From Paenibacillus allorhizosphaerae (lineage in GTDB: Bacteria; Bacillota; Bacilli; Paenibacillales; NBRC-103111): a DNA stretch of 64,000 nt. The stretch is taken from assembly GCF_910594985.1 (NCBI RefSeq), contig NZ_CAJVCE010000009.1, positions 62,001 through 126,000 of the forward strand, written 5' to 3'. A program made the translations under genes and the position numbers. The notes below the pieces were generated by a model. That model did not search any database, was not told the DNA's origin, and saw only the letters and a list, made by a program, of their open reading frames with translations. Shown one piece after another: positions 34,202 to 43,114 of this stretch; position 1 is the stretch's first letter, and each line of letters opens with the position of its first letter.

Positions 34202-35587
34202 TTACAACCGATCCGCAATCTTCTGCGCCGTCTGTTCGCCGTTCAGGATGCAATCCGGGATGCCGACGCCATAATAGGAGCAGCCGGCCAAGATCACGTT
34301 TGGGTAACTCTCGGCAAGTTTGTCTTCAAGCGATTTCACGGTCTGCGGGTGCTTCAAATGATAGTTGGGCATCGTTTCATGCCATTTGGTTACTTCGAAC
34401 GATACCGGTACGCCTGTGATGCCGAGGCTGTCTTCAATGTCTTTCCGTGCTACCTCCAGCAATTGTTCTTCGGTCATTTGCTGGAGCCTTTCATAATCGC
34501 GGCCGGTGCTCTTATAAAATAAGCGGACCAATAACCGTTTTCTCTCCGAAGTGTGCTCCCACTTGCGGCTCGTCCATGTACAGGCATTACACTTCAGATC
34601 GCTGCCATCCGCGACGATAAAGCCCGTCCCGTCCTTGGGCAATTCGCTGTCCAGAATGTCGAATCCAAGATAGGCACTGATGAGCGAGCTGTTTTTCAGC
34701 CGGTTGAAATCTTCATCCAGCCGCTCGTCCTGAAGAAGGCGCTGCGCCACCGGATGCAGCGTACTCAGTACGATGAAATCCGCCGCCACCTCTTCGTTGT
34801 TGGATAGCGAAACGAGGTACCGCTGCGGACGCTTCTCGATTTTCTCGGCCCGTACACCCTTATAAATACGTGCATCCGTCAGCCGTTCTTCCATACGATC
34901 GACCAGAGAAGAGACGCCTTGTTTGAACGACAAAAACTTCTTGTCTCCGGTTCCCTGGAACCGCTGCTTGTTCTCGGCCAATCCTTGAATAATGCTGCCG
35001 TATTTATTTTTATATTCGAGCAGATACGGCAGCGTAGAGGCGATCGTCAAGTCTTCCAGTTGACCGGAGTATACGCCCGACAACACTGGGGAAATTTGCT
35101 TTTCCACCAGTTCCTTGCCAAGAAAATATTCCAGAAACGCCCCGACGGAGCTTTCCTTTGTAAACGTTTCGTTCGTCGTGTAGAAATCTTTTAACGCGTC
35201 GACCTTGCCTTGCGCCGATACGAGAGTGGTCGTAGCCAACGATTCCACGCTGAGCGGAATGCCGAACACCGCATCCTTCGGAATTTGTTTTAACTCGCCG
35301 TCCGTATAAATATAGGAGATTCCCGTGGCGTTATACACAACGTCATCCTGCAAACCGAGCTCTTCCAATAATGGAGCGACGTTCGTCTTGCGCGCGACAA
35401 TTGAGTCCGCTCCGGTCTCCATAATAAATTCACCGTCATGAACGGTTCTGATTTTACCGCCTAAGGTATCGCCTGCTTCCACCAGCACGATGTTTGCATC
35501 CAGATTCCTCGATTTCATCGTGTTCTGAAGATAATAAGCAGCCGATAGTCCGGTAATGCCTCCGCCGATAATGACTACTGTTTTCAA
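34202..35587 (-). CDS. hemY: Coproporphyrinogen/protoporphyrinogen III oxidase, HemY/CgoX type
   Basis: A 461-residue FAD enzyme, close to the 470 of B. subtilis HemY. The FAD-binding motif VVIIGGGITGLSAAYYL starts at residue 3; GDTLGGKIRTV and the C-terminal GCSYYGVGIPDCILNG (the second FAD-contact region) complete the family pattern. In Firmicutes it oxidises coproporphyrinogen III in the coproporphyrin-dependent heme pathway. The start is TTG at 35587 with AAGGCGGG upstream; the upstream 18 codons of the longer frame are not needed. No other heme gene is adjacent. Confidence 0.93.
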   Translation of the reverse strand: MKTVVIIGGGITGLSAAYYLQNTMKSRNLDANIVLVEAGDTLGGKIRTVHDGEFIMETGADSIVARKTNVAPLLEELGLQDDVVYNATGISYIYTDGELKQIPKDAVFGIPLSVESLATTTLVSAQGKVDALKDFYTTNETFTKESSVGAFLEYFLGKELVEKQISPVLSGVYSGQLEDLTIASTLPYLLEYKNKYGSIIQGLAENKQRFQGTGDKKFLSFKQGVSSLVDRMEERLTDARIYKGVRAEKIEKRPQRYLVSLSNNEEVAADFIVLSTLHPVAQRLLQDERLDEDFNRLKNSSLISAYLGFDILDSELPKDGTGFIVADGSDLKCNACTWTSRKWEHTSERKRLLVRLFYKSTGRDYERLQQMTEEQLLEVARKDIEDSLGITGVPVSFEVTKWHETMPNYHLKHPQTVKSLEDKLAESYPNVILAGCSYYGVGIPDCILNGEQTAQKIADRL

Positions 35588-35987
35588 TGCGATCCACCCG
35601 CCTTGCCTGTAATGTAAACCGTTATCGTAAACGAAACGCAACCGAATTGCGAGTATAAGTTCTACTCATTATTATACGTCTCTTTGCCAGTCATAACCAT
35701 GAATTCGGGCTTGTTGTAACGGCAAACAGGGAAAGTTTCATATAAACGACAATTTTAGGAGAGCATCCTGCGCAGCAGTAGAGCCTCTCCTTATGCCAAG
35801 CCGCACAGGCCAAACACGGAGACAAAAGGGCTAATATTCCTTCAAGCACAAATTTGCGTCTGTCCATTGTATGGCGGACGTCCGTCTTCAACTTTTCTAA
35901 TGCGGAAGCCGTGTTATATAATAAGTTATGTATATGCATTCCTGCTGCTGGAATCGGCGCAATTATCGTATATTAGGAGAATCGCAA
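35588..35987. other. Intergenic region without a gene
   Basis: A 400-bp space between divergent hemY and the ParB-like gene. It has an AGGAGAG...CTCTCCT hairpin at about 35758-35795 without a T tract and a TATAAT -10-like box near 35915 that may serve the ParB-like gene. No parS or NBS palindrome (for example TGTTTCACGTGAAACA) was found. Open frames here lack ribosome-binding sites. Confidence 0.5.
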
Positions 35988-36986
35988 ATGAACATTACCG
36001 AAATTCGAACGGATTTGATTGATGAAGATACCGACCAGCCTCGATATCAGTTTATCGAAGAGTCGCTGCAGGAATTAATGAAAAGCATCGAGGAGCTCGG
36101 CCTGCTGTCCCCGATCAAAGTGAGAACGACGAATGACGGCCGTTATAAAATCATTTACGGCAACCGGCGGTACAAAGCATGCCGCGAGCTGGGCCGACCG
36201 ACCATCCCGTGCATCGTGTCCGACGTAACGGATGAGATGGAAATTTATTTGGAGCAAATCGCGGAAAATTTGACGAGAGAAGGCTTCTCTCCGATCGAAG
36301 AAGCGGAAGCGTTCCACAAGCTGCTGCACGATCCGAAATTCAGCAGTTCGACCAAATTTTTGTCCAGTAAGCTCGGCAAACCGGAGTCCTATATCAAAAA
36401 TAAATGCGACCTGCTGAAATTCGGCAATGCGGTGCGCAAATTGATCGTTCACGGGACGGAAATCCGCAAGGATGCACTGACGGAAGATCAATTGATGCCC
36501 ATCAAAGATTTGCCTCTCGAGTACCGCGATCCCCTCGCCCTGATTATTGCCAGAGACGAGATGCCCGTAAGCGATGTGAAGAAAATTGCCCGTTTGTTCA
36601 AAGACGGTGAATTTTCGGACGCCACGAAGGGCAAGCTGCTCTACAAGACAGGGCCCGGACTGCTCGAGACGTGGTCGGTGCATCAGCATAACAAAGCGGA
36701 AAGAAACAAAATCGCTGAACCGAAAGAAACAAGTCCCCGGCAAAAAAAAGCAAAAAAAGAAGAAAGCGCGCCGGCGGCCGTTACGGCAGCTTCCATCGAA
36801 AGCGAGCTGCACAAGCTAGCCGCCGCCTTGCCGACATACCGACCGATGACGGAAGAAACGATCCTTACCCGGGACGCCCTCCCGGCGGATGCGAAAGAGC
36901 GCTTCGCAAGCGATGTCGACGCACTGATCGAGAACTTGGAACATTATTTGGCGGAGTGGAAAAAGGTAAAGGAGCTGTTAAAGTAA
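35988..36986 (+). CDS. ParB/Noc-like nuclease-type DNA-binding protein
   Basis: A 332-residue protein with an N-terminal ParB/sulfiredoxin-like domain (1-105) and a helix-turn-helix middle (about 105-190). Markers are DTDQPRYQF, SIEELGLLSPIKV, the phosphate-binding box GNRRYKACRELG (usual GERRxxA, with Asn for Glu) and AENLTREGFSPIEEAEAF. A lysine-rich linker (about 240-265) and a C-terminal helix follow. There is no ParA partner next to it, so it is an orphan, possibly a chromosomal regulator rather than a partition protein. ATG at 35988 has TTAGGAG eight bases upstream. Confidence 0.82.
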   Translation: MNITEIRTDLIDEDTDQPRYQFIEESLQELMKSIEELGLLSPIKVRTTNDGRYKIIYGNRRYKACRELGRPTIPCIVSDVTDEMEIYLEQIAENLTREGFSPIEEAEAFHKLLHDPKFSSSTKFLSSKLGKPESYIKNKCDLLKFGNAVRKLIVHGTEIRKDALTEDQLMPIKDLPLEYRDPLALIIARDEMPVSDVKKIARLFKDGEFSDATKGKLLYKTGPGLLETWSVHQHNKAERNKIAEPKETSPRQKKAKKEESAPAAVTAASIESELHKLAAALPTYRPMTEETILTRDALPADAKERFASDVDALIENLEHYLAEWKKVKELLK

Positions 36987-36996
36987 CGCTATCATA

Positions 36997-37041
36997 GAGG
37001 CGGTTCCCCTGGTCAATTGACTTGGGGGACTGTCTCTTTTT
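36997..37041 (+). terminator. Rho-independent terminator
   Basis: A long stem built of AGGCGGTTCCCC and GGGGGACTGTCT around a GTCAATTGAC centre, followed by CTTTTTG. Confidence 0.85.
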
Positions 37042-37117
37042 GTTGTATTCGTGTTATTCCTCATTTCATTCATTTACAGTATAATAATGGAAATCAATTG
37101 GCATAGGAGGATTGTCC

Positions 37118-38101
37118 ATGGTTCACAGCGACGATATCGTCATTGGCATCGACGGCGGCGGAACGCATACCCGGGTCATGATCAGCGATTTGGCGGGGAA
37201 TGTGCTTTCTTACGTGGAGAAAGGCGGCGCATCCATCCGCAAAGACATTCAGGCCAAGCGCAATGTTCATGAGGCCATTCACGAAGCGCTGCAGCGTACG
37301 GGAAGCGAACTTCATCGCGTTCGCGGAATCGCCGCGGGCATCGCAGGATATGATTCGGAATCGGATCTGGAATGGGTCGAGCCTTTGACCGACGTGGACG
37401 GGCTCTCTTGTCCCAGATGGCACATCAACGACGCTGTGGTTGCACACTACGGGGCGCTGCTGGCTCAGCCCGGGATTGTCGTCATCTCGGGAACCGGCTC
37501 CATTATTTTGGCGATTACGGAAGATGGGCGGTCGATCCGAAATTACGACTTCCATCATTATGCCGCAAGCGCAGCAAGATTTATCGCGTATGACGCCGCT
37601 TACGAAACGTTGGCCGGAAATACCGATGAAACGGATGCCGCATTCGTGCGGTCCATGCTTCGGCATTGGGAGGTCGTTTCCATTCAGGACTTCGAAAAAC
37701 TCGGACGAGCTGGATTCCTGAACGATAGACGCGAACGCGACAAAAAATTCGGGCAATTCGCCCCCGCCGTCACGGAAGCCGCTTTGCAAGGCAGCTCCAC
37801 TGCCAAACGCGTATGCGACCGGGCGATTGCGCAAATTAAAGTCGGTGTGGAACTATTGGCTGCTTCCTTTTCCGAACCTACCGTAGCGGTGACCTTCATC
37901 GGCAGCGTCGTCAACAGTCCCTACTTCCTCGACCGCCTCGGCGATCATCTGGCCTCCGGCAATAATAAACGATATCGCATCGTTAAGCCCTGCTGTTCTC
38001 CCGTTACCGGAGCGGTCCTTTACGCCATGAACCGACTGAATGTACCGCTTCATGACGACTTGGTCCGCAATCTGCAAAAAAGCGTCTACTCGGTTTCGTA
38101 A
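37118..38101 (+). CDS. BadF/BadG/BcrA/BcrD-type ATPase, N-acetylglucosamine kinase-like
   Basis: A 327-residue ASKHA-fold kinase. The first phosphate loop is GIDGGGTHTR (about 10-19), the second VVISGTGSIILA (about 123-134), and the adenosine region VTFIGSVVNSPYFLDR (about 255). These match the BadF-type family, which includes the bacterial and eukaryotic GlcNAc kinases; the sugar is inferred. ATG at 37118 has TAGGAGG seven bases upstream. A -10-like TATAAT lies at 37080-37085. It is a single gene. Confidence 0.85.
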   Translation: MVHSDDIVIGIDGGGTHTRVMISDLAGNVLSYVEKGGASIRKDIQAKRNVHEAIHEALQRTGSELHRVRGIAAGIAGYDSESDLEWVEPLTDVDGLSCPRWHINDAVVAHYGALLAQPGIVVISGTGSIILAITEDGRSIRNYDFHHYAASAARFIAYDAAYETLAGNTDETDAAFVRSMLRHWEVVSIQDFEKLGRAGFLNDRRERDKKFGQFAPAVTEAALQGSSTAKRVCDRAIAQIKVGVELLAASFSEPTVAVTFIGSVVNSPYFLDRLGDHLASGNNKRYRIVKPCCSPVTGAVLYAMNRLNVPLHDDLVRNLQKSVYSVS

Positions 38102-38262
38102 CTCCGGGCTTAAACGATTCCCCTTTCCGCTCCCTGTGATTTTCGCAAAAAACGAACAGCCATGTCTCTAATCATCGCGGCGCAGTCGTACGAATTTCGG
38201 CCTGCAAGCGATTTGTATTATACTTGACTATATCTCAAATAAACTGGAGTTGAACAATCGCG

Positions 38263-39495
38263 ATGAAACACGAGATTATATCCCGCTTCATCTCCTACGC
38301 GAAAGTGGATACGCAGTCCGACGACGGCAGCGAGACTTGCCCTTCAACCCCCGGACAGCTAACGCTTGCGCGTCAACTGGTCGATGAATTGAAAGCCATC
38401 GGCATGCAGCAAGTGACGCTCGATTCCAACGGCTATGTGATGGCGACGCTCCCGGCCAATTCGGATAAAGACATTCCGACGATCGGCTTCCTGGCGCATA
38501 TCGATACAGCCACCGATTTCACCGGAGCCGGCGTCAACCCGCAAGTCGTGGAAAACTATGACGGTCAGAATATCGTGCTGAACGAAGCGATGAACATCGT
38601 CCTCTCCCCTCGCGATTTTCCGGAGCTGGCCGGCTACAAAGGCCATACGTTAATCACGACGGACGGCACCACGCTGCTGGGCGCTGACGACAAGGCCGGC
38701 ATCACCGAAATCATGACGGCTATGGCTTATTTGATTCAGCATCCCGAGCTGAAGCATGGCAGGATCAGAGTTGCTTTCACGCCGGACGAAGAAATCGGCA
38801 GAGGCCCGCACCGGTTTGATGTCGAGGCGTTTAACGCTGCATTTGCCTACACGATGGACGGCGGGCCGCTGGGCGAGCTTCAGTACGAAAGCTTCAACGC
38901 AGCGGCGGCTCGCATCACATGCAAAGGCAAAAACGTACACCCCGGCACGGCCAAAGGCAAAATGGTCAACGCCGCCAAAATCGCCATGGAGCTGCACGGG
39001 AAATTGCCGCCGGCCGAGGCGCCGGAGCATACCGAAGGCTATGAAGGCTTTTATCATTTGATTTCGATTCAAGGTGGCGTGGAGCAAACGGAGCTGCGCT
39101 ACATTATCCGCGATTTCGACCGCAGCCGGTTCAACGAAAGAAAGGTAGAGCTGACCCGCATCGTCAAGGAGTTGCAATCAGTATACGGCGAACAGCGCAT
39201 CGTCCTCGAAATGAAAGACCAGTATTTCAACATGCGGGAAAAAATCGAGCCCGTGAAGCATGTCGTCGATATCGCCCATCAAGCGATGGAGAATCTCGGC
39301 ATTTGGCCGGTCGTTCAACCGATTCGCGGCGGTACGGACGGTTCCCAACTGTCGTACATGGGCCTGCCGACACCGAATATATTTACCGGCGGCGAAAACT
39401 ATCACGGCCGATTCGAGTACGTTTCCGTGGACAATATGGTTTTAGCTACGAAGACGATCATTGAAATTGCCAAGCTGTACGAACAGAAAGCATAA
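38263..39495 (+). CDS. pepT: Peptidase T (M20B tripeptide aminopeptidase)
   Basis: A 410-residue M20-family zinc exopeptidase. Metal ligands are visible: [11 protein letters not shown] (His and Asp), [10 protein letters not shown] (bridging Asp with the Glu at DEEIGRG following), DGGPLGEL and a C-terminal [12 protein letters not shown] (His). PepT removes N-terminal residues from tripeptides in the cytoplasm. The start ATG has GGAG in the right position. It ends at a strong terminator. No adjacent peptide transporter. Confidence 0.95.
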   Translation: MKHEIISRFISYAKVDTQSDDGSETCPSTPGQLTLARQLVDELKAIGMQQVTLDSNGYVMATLPANSDKDIPTIGFLAHIDTATDFTGAGVNPQVVENYDGQNIVLNEAMNIVLSPRDFPELAGYKGHTLITTDGTTLLGADDKAGITEIMTAMAYLIQHPELKHGRIRVAFTPDEEIGRGPHRFDVEAFNAAFAYTMDGGPLGELQYESFNAAAARITCKGKNVHPGTAKGKMVNAAKIAMELHGKLPPAEAPEHTEGYEGFYHLISIQGGVEQTELRYIIRDFDRSRFNERKVELTRIVKELQSVYGEQRIVLEMKDQYFNMREKIEPVKHVVDIAHQAMENLGIWPVVQPIRGGTDGSQLSYMGLPTPNIFTGGENYHGRFEYVSVDNMVLATKTIIEIAKLYEQKA

Positions 39496-39534
39496 CCGTT
39501 CGAATCGACGCAAGCGAGGATCCATCATCGCATG

Positions 39535-39574
39535 CAAAAAACCAGACGTCCGACATCGGCGGTCTGGTTTTTTC
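39535..39574. terminator. Bidirectional terminator between pepT and the MOSC gene
   Basis: AAAACCAGAC and GTCTGGTTTT form a near-perfect stem (ten pairs) with A before and T after, between convergent genes. Confidence 0.92.
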
Positions 39575-39669
39575 GTCAGGGCGGGATCGCTTATGCCGGA
39601 AGCGACCTCTTGCGACCGCCTATGTATTTTTGACTGCTGCCGGCAAAGCCCCATTCGGATAAGCCGCTG

Positions 39670-40401
39670 TCAGCTCAAGTACACTTTTTCGCCGACCTGG
39701 ATCTCCCCCGTCTTGGTAACGGATGCATACACGCCGAAATTCAAATTCATTTCCTCGTTTACTTTCTTGAGCAATGTATGATCACGTTCCAGCGTATCCG
39801 GGTCGATGGAGATCATCGAGCACCGCTCGCAATACGCGTCCACTTGCAGCCCCGCCGTTCCCACGGACAGCCGCTTTCCGATCCAATCGTCTTCACCGAA
39901 TGAATGATCGGCTAGTGCCACAACGATGTTTGCCCGAAACCTTCGGTGATCTACCGGCTTTCCCCACTGCGCTTCCAGTTTGCGTAAAGCGGCGTCGGTA
40001 ATGATCAATATTTCTCCCGTATCGACAGCCATCAGGTCGTCGTTCCGCTCCCCGCTATAGCTCATCATGGACATTTTTATACGGGAATGCGTCTGCATTT
40101 CCTTTAATAACTCTTCATTCCATGTAAATTCCCGTTCATCCGGCGCTGCGACAAGCACGGCAGGAGAATCGTTTTCGCGCTGCCCGCCTGTGAGTCTCGC
40201 CTTGTACGCCAGCATGGCCGGAATGGTTCTAGCCGTGATGAAACGATCCCAGCCTTCCTTCTGCTCATCGATAAAGGCATAGCTGCGGTCGCCATACAGT
40301 CCGTATCGTTCAACCGCGCAGCGATCCAATCGTTCCCCTGCAAACGACTTTACGGGATACCGGTTGATTTCAATCACTTCGCCGACCGCTTTTAATGACA
40401 T
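39670..40401 (-). CDS. MOSC-domain protein
   Basis: A 243-residue protein with an N-terminal MOSC_N barrel (EINRYPVKSFAGERLD, GLYGDRSYAFID) and a C-terminal MOSC domain that contains a conserved Cys motif (VDAYCERCSMISIDPDTLERD). MOSC proteins carry or transfer sulfur, often to molybdenum cofactor; the C-terminal Cys would be the sulfur acceptor. No molybdenum genes are near. A weak ribosome-binding site precedes the ATG. Confidence 0.85.
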   Translation of the reverse strand: MSLKAVGEVIEINRYPVKSFAGERLDRCAVERYGLYGDRSYAFIDEQKEGWDRFITARTIPAMLAYKARLTGGQRENDSPAVLVAAPDEREFTWNEELLKEMQTHSRIKMSMMSYSGERNDDLMAVDTGEILIITDAALRKLEAQWGKPVDHRRFRANIVVALADHSFGEDDWIGKRLSVGTAGLQVDAYCERCSMISIDPDTLERDHTLLKKVNEEMNLNFGVYASVTKTGEIQVGEKVYLS

Positions 40402-40443
40402 GCTTCTACCCCCAACGTTCGATCCTCGTTTCGTAATCTGCTG

Positions 40444-40475
40444 AATAAAATGAGCAGCTGCCGCGGCACCTGCTC
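40444..40475 (-). terminator. Terminator of the small zinc-ribbon gene
   Basis: Minus-strand GAGCAGGTGCC and GGCAGCTGCTC pair (one mismatch) followed by ATTTTATT. Confidence 0.65.
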
Positions 40476-40506
40476 GTCTCTATCTTTATGATATTGAACC
40501 ATTCAC

Positions 40507-40674
40507 CTAATTTTTGAAAAAATTCAAAATCGCTTGCAGCCGAATTTTATCATTGCATTGTTCGCAGTAATGCATGCCTTTTCTGTCTTCTTTCAGCTGC
40601 TTGTATTTCTGTGAGCCTTCCTCCGCTTTAAAAACTTTTTGGCATACGAAACAGATGGCTTCATAGGAGAACAT
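40507..40674 (-). CDS. Small zinc-ribbon protein (55 residues)
   Basis: A 55-residue protein with two Cys pairs: CFVC (8-11) and CEQC (37-40), separated by a charged linker with KAEEGSQKYKQLKEDRKG. This is the pattern of small zinc ribbons related to YlaI/DUF2197. Its role is unknown. It has an excellent ribosome-binding site (GGGAGGTAG six bases before ATG at 40674) and a terminator 30 bp after the stop, so it is a real gene. It is divergent from the LacI-family gene. Confidence 0.82.
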   Translation of the reverse strand: MFSYEAICFVCQKVFKAEEGSQKYKQLKEDRKGMHYCEQCNDKIRLQAILNFFKN

Positions 40675-40759
40675 AGAGATCTACCTCCCTAAAAACCATT
40701 TTATCATTTTACGCCATTCCAAATCTATATTTCACTTCGTTGACACGTGTAACCTTTGC

Positions 40760-40788
40760 TTGACATCGTATAACGGCCGCGCTATCGT
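40760..40788 (+). promoter_or_regulatory. Promoter of the LacI-family gene
   Basis: TTGACA at 40760-40765 and TATCGT at 40783-40788 with a 17-bp spacer. A second TTGACA at 40740 and a TTGACC at 40788 form a set of near repeats; the 5' ones may contribute to regulation. Confidence 0.6.
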
Positions 40789-40821
40789 TGACCTTACAAA
40801 GGACTGGCAAGGAGAATGAAT

Positions 40822-41823
40822 ATGGTGACAAGAGACGATGTGGCCAGGCATGCGGGGGTATCCGTTGCGGTCGTATCTTATGTGGTAAACAACAAAAATA
40901 ACGTGAAGGAAGAGACCCGTCAGAAGGTGCTCAGGGCGATTGAGGAGCTCGGATATAACCCCAATATGGCGGCACGAAGCTTAAAAACCAGAAAAACGAA
41001 CCAAATCGGCGTGTTGTTTAACAACTTGGGCAATTCGTTTGAAACCGGGATTTCGTTAGGGCTTGAACAACGGGCCAGACAGTACGACCAATCGCTCATT
41101 TTCCAAACGTATATCCGGTCGGAGGAACATAAATTAAAGTCGATCTTCAGCGGACGGACGGACGGCATTATTCTGATGGGACAGAGCTTGAAGCCGGAGA
41201 CGATCGAGCACTTTGCCAAATTCGGCGTTCCGCTCTATTCCGTTTTGAAGCCGGTTCAGGACCACGCCTATGTACGGAGCATTGACATTGACTGGTATGA
41301 CGCGATGCTCAAGCTCGTTGAACATCTCAAGTCGCTCGGGCATCATAAGATCGGGTTTATGGCCAATGCAATGCACGATCATTACCACCATGTGCGGTTT
41401 CTTCACTTTCGGCAAGCAATGGAAGCGTCCGGGCTCGAATTTGAAGAGCATTCGCTGCTGCAAGCGGGCGGATATCTCGAGTCGGCTTACGACCGCATGA
41501 GCAATAGGATTAAAGCGAACCCCAAGCTGCCGTTTACCGCGATCGTCTGTGCGGGCGACCTGATGGCCATCGGCGTGCTGTCGGCCTGCAAAGATTGCGG
41601 ACTATCGGTTCCGGGCGATTTGTCGGTTGCGGGATGCGAAAATATTTTGATGACTTCCCATACGACACCAACGCTTACGACCATTCATTATCCGAGGAAA
41701 GAGATCGGCTATATGGCCGTCGATACGATTATGGGTCAAATTCATAACGGGGATGAACCGACGGATTCCACCTTCGGCTTCGAGCTGATGATCCGGCAGT
41801 CGACAGTGAAACCAACAGGGTGA
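40822..41823 (+). CDS. LacI/GalR-family transcriptional regulator
   Basis: A 333-residue regulator: an N-terminal helix-turn-helix (VTRDDVARHAGVSVAVVSYVVN) and hinge, then a periplasmic-binding-protein-like effector domain (about 60-330) with TNQIGVLFNNLGNSFETGI, TDGIILMGQSLKPETIEHF, HKIGFMANAM, and the closing PGDLSVAGCENI and LTTIHYPRKEIGYMAVDTIM. The second ATG at 40822 is chosen because AAGGAGA leaves the right gap; the first at 40816 is too close to it. It is followed by the dioxygenase gene whose promoter carries a 10-bp direct repeat that could be its operator (inference). Confidence 0.93.
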   Translation: MVTRDDVARHAGVSVAVVSYVVNNKNNVKEETRQKVLRAIEELGYNPNMAARSLKTRKTNQIGVLFNNLGNSFETGISLGLEQRARQYDQSLIFQTYIRSEEHKLKSIFSGRTDGIILMGQSLKPETIEHFAKFGVPLYSVLKPVQDHAYVRSIDIDWYDAMLKLVEHLKSLGHHKIGFMANAMHDHYHHVRFLHFRQAMEASGLEFEEHSLLQAGGYLESAYDRMSNRIKANPKLPFTAIVCAGDLMAIGVLSACKDCGLSVPGDLSVAGCENILMTSHTTPTLTTIHYPRKEIGYMAVDTIMGQIHNGDEPTDSTFGFELMIRQSTVKPTG

Positions 41824-41912
41824 CTGGCAGGAGCTAGCATCCACTGTCACTATATCGTAATACGAAACGGACGGGATAAGTGCGCTATTTTTCAACCCAT
41901 GGGAAATAATAG

Positions 41913-41941
41913 TTGATACGCAAAATATACACGAGTATAAT
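41913..41941 (+). promoter_or_regulatory. Sigma-A promoter of the phytanoyl-CoA dioxygenase gene
   Basis: TTGATA (41913-41918) and TATAAT (41936-41941) with exactly 17 bp between. The direct repeat TACACGAGTA covers 41928-41937, next to the -10, and again 41993-42002 in the leader. Confidence 0.85.
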
Positions 41942-42021
41942 GGAGCCGACGGATCGAACAATTGCATCCTTGATCCATTTTATACAATAATCTACACGAG
42001 TAAATAGAGGAGGTAAATTCG

Positions 42022-42861
42022 ATGGCGGACTTGACCCTTGATATCCCGTCGCTCGCAAAGCAATTTGAACAGGACGGCTATTTGCTCTTGCGCAGCGTCC
42101 TTTCCGCATCACAGGTAAAGGATCTGAATAAGGCGGTAGACCGAATCATAGCGGAGGAGCCTGAGGCACTTGCCTACAATGTGTACAACAGCGTAGAGAG
42201 AGACCCGTCCATTTTGTCGCTGATCGATCATCCGCAAATGTTACCGCTGATGGTCCATTTGATGGGCTACAATATTCAGCTTCACATTTCCCATCTGACC
42301 GTGCGCAAGCCGAATCCGAACGACCTCAAGACGACGACCAGCAGTTTCATTAATTGGCACCAGGACGGCCCGCATCCGAAGTTTCCGAACATCGGCGGCC
42401 TCACCGCAACGTATTACATTAAAGTTTGTTATATCTTGAGCGACATGTCCGAGCCGGACCGGGGCAATACGAAGGTCATCCCGGGCAGCCACCTTTTGCC
42501 GCACTTTCAGCCCTCCCAAACCGACGTGAATGTACCTCTCAAGGGAGAAATCCAAATATGCGGCAAACCGGGAGACGCCTTTGTTTTTGCGCAAAACCTG
42601 TGGCATGCCGGATCGCCGAATCGTTCGGCGTCATTTGAAAGGCGCCAGCTGTTCATCGGCTACAGCCCGATCTGGATGCGACCGATCGACTATCATAGCG
42701 CCTCGCCGAAACTGCTGGAGGGGGCCGACCCGATCCGCCGCCAGCTGCTTGGAGACATCAGCACGAACTGCTTCAAGTATTACGTTCCCGAACCGGCTAT
42801 GGTCCCTCTTAAAAAGCTGTGGCATGGCGGTGCCTCTTCACAAAGCGGCTATGAGCAGTAG
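42022..42861 (+). CDS. Phytanoyl-CoA dioxygenase (PhyH)-family Fe(II)/2-oxoglutarate oxygenase
   Basis: A 279-residue PhyH-type oxygenase. The iron triad is present: His113 and Asp115 in NWHQDGP, and His195 in NLWHAG; an Arg at about 207 (ERRQ) is the likely 2-oxoglutarate anchor. The jelly-roll pattern is otherwise normal (NTKVIPGSHLLP). Bacterial members hydroxylate many small molecules such as ectoine or natural products; the substrate here is unknown. GAGGAGG stands seven bases before the ATG. It is the first gene after the LacI regulator and has a strong promoter, so it is probably that regulator's target. Confidence 0.87.
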   Translation: MADLTLDIPSLAKQFEQDGYLLLRSVLSASQVKDLNKAVDRIIAEEPEALAYNVYNSVERDPSILSLIDHPQMLPLMVHLMGYNIQLHISHLTVRKPNPNDLKTTTSSFINWHQDGPHPKFPNIGGLTATYYIKVCYILSDMSEPDRGNTKVIPGSHLLPHFQPSQTDVNVPLKGEIQICGKPGDAFVFAQNLWHAGSPNRSASFERRQLFIGYSPIWMRPIDYHSASPKLLEGADPIRRQLLGDISTNCFKYYVPEPAMVPLKKLWHGGASSQSGYEQ

Positions 42862-43114
42862 CTTTCGATTCATGGAACAAAGGGTTACACATGCTTGATT
42901 TGATGGGGGGCTGCGCGAGGAGAGCAACGGCTCTGTTGGCCCTCCTGTTCTACAGCGTTCTCTGATGCTTGCAGCCGTGCGCGCCGCCATGTTTGACTCG
43001 TCCGGGGCAATCCGATAATATCGGACTTACAACGCATCTGCCGCGAATGGCGGAGCTCCCGCACGATGGAGTTCATCGCGATTGCGGCGAATCTAACGGA
43101 GGTGCTGCGAGTCC

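Noticed and set aside
35691..35939. Open frame of 82 codons between hemY and the ParB-like gene
   Set aside because: No ribosome-binding site, no hydrophobic or domain pattern, and it covers the probable promoter of the ParB-like gene.
43011..43025. Palindrome TCCGAT-AAT-ATCGGA before the nitroreductase gene
   Set aside because: Too short a stem for a terminator without a T tract, and no promoter was found at the right distance to call it an operator.
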